NCBI GenBank assembly: GCA_017963875.1
Contig: JAGCTA010000073.1
Coordinates: 1-17,737 of the forward strand
Reading direction: 5' to 3'
Length of the DNA stretch: 17,737 nt
Source of the DNA: Victivallales bacterium
Lineage (GTDB): Bacteria; Verrucomicrobiota; Lentisphaeria; Oligosphaerales; Oligosphaeraceae
Part shown: positions 14,753 to 17,737 of the stretch, piece by piece
Layout of the letters: each line of letters opens with the position of its first letter
How positions within the stretch are numbered: the first letter of the stretch is position 1
Made by a program: the position numbers and the translations under genes
The notes under the pieces: generated by a model
Told to the model about the DNA's origin: nothing
Databases searched by the model: none
The model's input: only the letters and a program-made list of their open reading frames with translations

Positions 14753-16234
14753 TTATTTGGTCATTTCAATCGACCAGGTTCGGAGGGATGCGTCGCGAGC
14801 GCCCATGACAAGGATGCAGGACGCATCGGCGACAGTGTCCGCGATTGTCCGCGCGTCTTCACGAGAAACTGCCTCGACGGGCAGACCAAGACGCTTGAAT
14901 TCGTCTGCGACTTCGTTCGATGTCGGCGAGAAAGCGGCGGTTCCGCCTGCATAGAAAACAGGCAGAAGTAGCAATTGGTCGCCTGATTGGAGCATATCGG
15001 GAAGCATTTGTGACAAAGGTTCTCGCATATTGCGCAATGGCTGGAAGCCGTGTGGCTGGAAGATTGCGAGGATTGGCGAGCCGAAGCGCTCGTGCGCGGC
15101 GGCGATAGCGGCTTCGAGTTTTTCAGGATTGTGCGCGTAGTCATTGACGACGGGGATGCCGTTGGCGTTCTTTCCAACGACTTCAAAGCGCTGACGGATG
15201 CCGCCGAAGTGGCCGATGGCAGCCGCGAGTTCCTGATCGGAGGCGTTTATGGGAAGTTGCTTCAGCAATGCGAAGACGGCGCAGGCGTTGAGTGCGGAAT
15301 GACGCCCTGATTGGCTGGAGTGAATGGTTATGTCATCCCCTGCGCTGAAGGTGATTCCTGAAGCATCGGAGGAGTAGCCTCGTGGGGAAACGGCCTTGTC
15401 TTGTGAGATGAGATGGTCAAAGACAAATCGTGACCCAGGCCAGGAGTTGTCGCGTAGCGGGATTGCCTTGTCCTGTACTTCGGGGGCAAACGTCGAAATG
15501 GGAACAGAACAATTGCTGGCAAGTTCCTTCAACTCATTCAGGACAGTGATGCCACGTGAGCATTTGGAAAGAAAGCCACGAAAGACATCCTGAAGTTCAT
15601 CAATGGAGTAATGGTCATTGCCAATATTGAGCAGCACGCCGAAATCAGGCGTGAAGACGCTGAGGCTCTTGTCGCTTTCGTCTATTTCGGCGACGGTGAA
15701 TTCTGGATTCGGATCCGCAAAGTAATTGCCTGGAAGAGAGGCCGATTCCGCGTCAAGACAGTAGCCGCCATTGACCATGACGATGCGATGCCCAAGTTGA
15801 TGGAGTGCGTCTGCAATCCATCCCGTGACGGAGGTTTTGCCGCATGTGCCTGCGATGGCGATTTGTATGGCGCCAGTTCTGTCGAGCGTCTGTGCGAGGG
15901 CACGGGCACGGTGGACGACTGGGATGCCTTCTGCTGCCCGCAAATCTGGGTTGCCCGCTTCGACGGCGGCGGATATGACCAATACGGCTGGGTGTTCTGC
16001 GGAGATTCCAGAGCCGTCCTGCGGATAAAGCCTGATGCCCTGCACCTGGAGTTTGCCGTAAAGATGGGCCTTCGATGAATCGTCGAGACCACGGTCGGAA
16101 CCTGCGACGGAATAGCCTTGAGAGACGAGCAGTTGAGCCAGGCCAGAAACTCCAATGCCTCCGATGCCGATACAGAAGACGCGCGCGGGTGCTGGTGGAA
16201 AGTCTGAGGAAAGATGAATATCGGAGGAAGACAT
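14753..16234 (-). CDS. MurC-like Mur ligase, divergent
   Basis: 493 residues with the three Mur ligase domains. Domain 1 opens with the Rossmann-type FCIGIGGIGVSGLA (20-33); the central domain carries the P-loop and EIDESD, NIGNDHYS; the C-terminal domain has GGIRQRFEVVG and DYAHNPEKLEAAI. It resembles UDP-N-acetylmuramate-L-alanine ligase most, but two motifs differ: the P-loop is GTCGKT (129-134) where MurC normally has GTHGKT, and DYAHNP and FQPHGFQP replace MurC's DYGHHP and QPHRYTR. It may therefore ligate another amino acid or act in cell wall recycling rather than be the housekeeping MurC. The start at 16234 (GAGG nine bases upstream) avoids the 26-bp overlap with hisA that the ATG at 16279 would give. 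Confidence 0.82.
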   Translation of the reverse strand: MSSSDIHLSSDFPPAPARVFCIGIGGIGVSGLAQLLVSQGYSVAGSDRGLDDSSKAHLYGKLQVQGIRLYPQDGSGISAEHPAVLVISAAVEAGNPDLRAAEGIPVVHRARALAQTLDRTGAIQIAIAGTCGKTSVTGWIADALHQLGHRIVMVNGGYCLDAESASLPGNYFADPNPEFTVAEIDESDKSLSVFTPDFGVLLNIGNDHYSIDELQDVFRGFLSKCSRGITVLNELKELASNCSVPISTFAPEVQDKAIPLRDNSWPGSRFVFDHLISQDKAVSPRGYSSDASGITFSAGDDITIHSSQSGRHSALNACAVFALLKQLPINASDQELAAAIGHFGGIRQRFEVVGKNANGIPVVNDYAHNPEKLEAAIAAAHERFGSPILAIFQPHGFQPLRNMREPLSQMLPDMLQSGDQLLLLPVFYAGGTAAFSPTSNEVADEFKRLGLPVEAVSREDARTIADTVADASCILVMGARDASLRTWSIEMTK

Positions 16235-16253
16235 TGTGCTGTGCCTCAATGGG

Positions 16254-17024
16254 TTATCTGTTCTTTCTGTCAAAATCAACTAAATCGCGATAGCGGATGC
16301 CGTGGCCGCCAAAGATGTCCAACGCGGAGCCGACGGTGACATCGATTCGGTTTTGTCCAAGCCGCTGAAGGGAGTGGATATCCTCCATGGATTTGGCTCC
16401 TCCTGCGTAGGTCACAGGGATGGGGCTGCCAGCGGCGAGCAAACGCACGAGTGTGTCGTCAATGCCTGCCTGTTTGCCCTCTACGTCAACGGCGTGGACG
16501 AGGTATTCAGAGCAATAGCATGCAAGGCTGGAAAGCGTCTCGTTATTGACGATGGTATTGGTTATGGTCTGCCAGCGGTCACATGCGACACGGTACTGCC
16601 CGTCCGAACATGCGTGGCAGGAGAGGTCGATGACCAGCCGCTCTGGAGAGACGGCATTCGCAAGCGTTTCCAGGCGGGCCATGGACAGTGTGCCTTCCAC
16701 AAAAAGGTATGACGTGACGATGACTTTTGAAGCACCGTCTACAAGCCATTCGGCGGCGTTCTCAGGAGTTATGCCGCCTCCAACCTGAAGTGTTCCTGGA
16801 TGAGCGGACAAGGCATTGCGTGCGGCGGCTTCATTGCCTTTCCCAAGCATGATGACATGACCGCCAGCAAGGCCGTCACGGAAATAGAGATCGGCGAAGA
16901 ATGATGGCGGCTGCTCGGCCTCGAAATTTGTTGAGGGCGCCGCTCCAGGGGTGTCTCTTAGCGTCGAGCCGACAATCTGCTTGACTTTGCCCTCATGGAT
17001 GTCGATGCAAGGTCTGAATCTCAT
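16254..17024 (-). CDS. hisA: Eukaryotic-type HisA: ProFAR isomerase
   Basis: 256 residues. The enzyme isomerises phosphoribosylformimino-AICAR-P (ProFAR) in histidine synthesis, a (beta/alpha)8 barrel. The sequence follows the eukaryotic HIS6 form rather than the usual bacterial HisA: CIDIHEGKVKQIVGSTL, HVIMLGKGNEAAAR, LQVGGGI, ASKVIVTSYLF, LVIDLSCHACSDGQYRVACDRWQT, VHAVDVEGKQAGID and VTYAGGAKS with a closing VGSALDIFGG. The aspartates of CID and of VDVEG are at the expected catalytic positions. It starts six bases after the stop of the upstream 166-residue gene and ends 19 bp before the Mur ligase start, so the three genes form one operon. No other his genes are in the window. Confidence 0.93.
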   Translation of the reverse strand: MRFRPCIDIHEGKVKQIVGSTLRDTPGAAPSTNFEAEQPPSFFADLYFRDGLAGGHVIMLGKGNEAAARNALSAHPGTLQVGGGITPENAAEWLVDGASKVIVTSYLFVEGTLSMARLETLANAVSPERLVIDLSCHACSDGQYRVACDRWQTITNTIVNNETLSSLACYCSEYLVHAVDVEGKQAGIDDTLVRLLAAGSPIPVTYAGGAKSMEDIHSLQRLGQNRIDVTVGSALDIFGGHGIRYRDLVDFDRKNR

Positions 17025-17030
17025 GGCGTG

Positions 17031-17531
17031 TCATGCGTTCTGGCTGACGTATTCGGCGAGTTTTGTATTGGAGAGGATTGGGAGGTCCTTTTCGGATGAT
17101 GTGAAGGCGAGATAGTCCTTGACAGACGGTGCCAGTGCCCATGCCTTGAATTCATCATTGGCGATGACGGCTTCGGCGAGGCAGGCGAACTCCGTATAGC
17201 CTTCGCCACGATCCAGCGGAATTGCTTCACCTGTCTCTGGCTTGAATGCCGTGACATGAAGCAGGACTTCGGATTTTGGAGCATAACGGAAGACTTTGGC
17301 TATATGCGGGAAGGCGGTCACAAAGCCGACACCCTCATACGGCATGGCGCGGAAACGATCGATGAATTCCTCCTTGGAAAGGGGATTCTTGCCCCATTCA
17401 AACCGTTCTGGCGTCTGGCGGTCAACAATGGAAACAAAATAGATTTTGAAGACTGAAATGCCATCTGGCATGATGACCGTACGGCATTCCTCAATGACTC
17501 CGTGATAACTCTGGCAGGGTGAAATTTTCAT
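17031..17531 (-). CDS. Unrecognised 166-residue protein upstream of hisA
   Basis: 166 residues, soluble, with no signal peptide or membrane helix. I do not recognise a family. Visible features are an N-terminal segment with CQSYHGVIEECRTVIMPDG, then FKIYFVSIVDRQTPERFEWGK, an EEFIDRFRAMPYEGVGFVTAFPHIAKVFRY stretch, and a C-terminal helical part. The start is ATG at 17531 with AAGGT seven bases upstream; the ATG at 17639 would add 36 residues that look like untranslated leader. It is the first gene of the hisA-Mur ligase operon and may be involved in histidine or wall metabolism, but that is only positional. Confidence 0.75.
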   Translation of the reverse strand: MKISPCQSYHGVIEECRTVIMPDGISVFKIYFVSIVDRQTPERFEWGKNPLSKEEFIDRFRAMPYEGVGFVTAFPHIAKVFRYAPKSEVLLHVTAFKPETGEAIPLDRGEGYTEFACLAEAVIANDEFKAWALAPSVKDYLAFTSSEKDLPILSNTKLAEYVSQNA

Positions 17532-17684
17532 GATTGATACCTTTTTGTATTCGCTTTGCTCCACATGAGTGTAGGGACGACCTCTCCGAGGGCTTGCACA
17601 GTCTCCTTGGAATATACAATTACCGACCCTCATGTGCAAGAGAGCATTTGTGTTTTGTTTTTGAGTGTGAAAATAATTTAAGAT

Positions 17685-17712
17685 AGTATAAACAACGGCG
17701 TTTTCAATTCAA
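17685..17712 (-). promoter_or_regulatory. Candidate promoter of the orphan-hisA-Mur ligase operon
   Basis: On the minus strand TTGAAT (17707-17712), 16 bp, TATACT (17685-17690). A second -10-like TATAAT lies at 17722-17727, but its -35 would fall outside the window. The leader to ATG at 17531 would be about 150 bases and holds nothing else I can name. Confidence 0.5.
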
Positions 17713-17737
17713 TTGCATGGGATTATAGGCGTTTCAA

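Noticed and set aside
17532..17639. 36-residue extension of the protein upstream of hisA
   Set aside because: No ribosome site precedes ATG 17639, whereas ATG 17531 has AAGGT at seven bases; the extension looks like leader.

Overview
The window looks like chromosomal DNA from a member of the PVC superphylum, most likely a Lentisphaerota/Victivallales- or Kiritimatiellota-like bacterium. This is an inference from gene content: a eukaryotic-type HisA, an FHA-MoxR plus Bat (von Willebrand A) gene set, a SUMF1-domain lipid/secretory-type protein, a TAXI-TRAP transporter and a TibC-like O-heptosyltransferase. No single marker such as rRNA is present to prove it. Coding density is high, there is no sign of phage, transposase or CRISPR, and the tRNAs encode their own CCA.

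Layout. (1) 1-195 is the 3' end of an asparagine synthase B gene with its terminator. (2) 324-1286 (+) encodes a TAXI-family TRAP solute-binding lipoprotein behind a strong promoter; the fused TRAP membrane subunit lies convergently at 1411-3408 (-). (3) 3652-7986 (-) is a run of five genes reading right to left: a membrane protein of the Bat type, a BatA-like VWA protein, a DUF58 protein, a FabG-type reductase and a SUMF1/FGE-domain secreted protein. (4) 8130-10078 (+) holds endonuclease IV (nfo) and an SLC13-like permease. (5) 10130-11497 (-) encodes a MoxR AAA+ ATPase with an N-terminal FHA domain, the expected partner of the Bat genes but separated from them by block 4. (6) 11693-12044 (-) is a tRNA operon, Gly(TCC)-Asp(GTC)-Asp(GTC), with a perfect terminator. 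(7) 12285-14737 (+) is a three-gene unit: a 77-residue protein, a BAHT/TibC-like O-heptosyltransferase with a four-cysteine finger, and a PIG-L/LmbE deacetylase. (8) 14753-17531 (-) is a three-gene operon: an unrecognised 166-residue protein, eukaryotic-type HisA, and a MurC-like Mur ligase with unusual active-site motifs.

How the genes work together. MoxR, DUF58 and VWA proteins are a recurrent set in which the AAA+ ATPase is thought to remodel or load VWA/DUF58 clients at the inner membrane; here they are in two transcription units with similar-looking predicted promoters. The heptosyltransferase and deacetylase suggest glycosylation of surface proteins, but no autotransporter acceptor or heptose-synthesis gene is in the window. 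The TAXI protein and permease probably make one secondary transporter for a carboxylate-like solute.

Most notable items: the 77-aa/heptosyltransferase/deacetylase unit, the FHA-MoxR fusion with a split Bat locus, the eukaryotic-type HisA beside an orphan protein, the divergent Mur ligase, and several dyad or repeat structures in the intergenic regions (231-304, 3499-3560, 8053-8094, 12086-12098).
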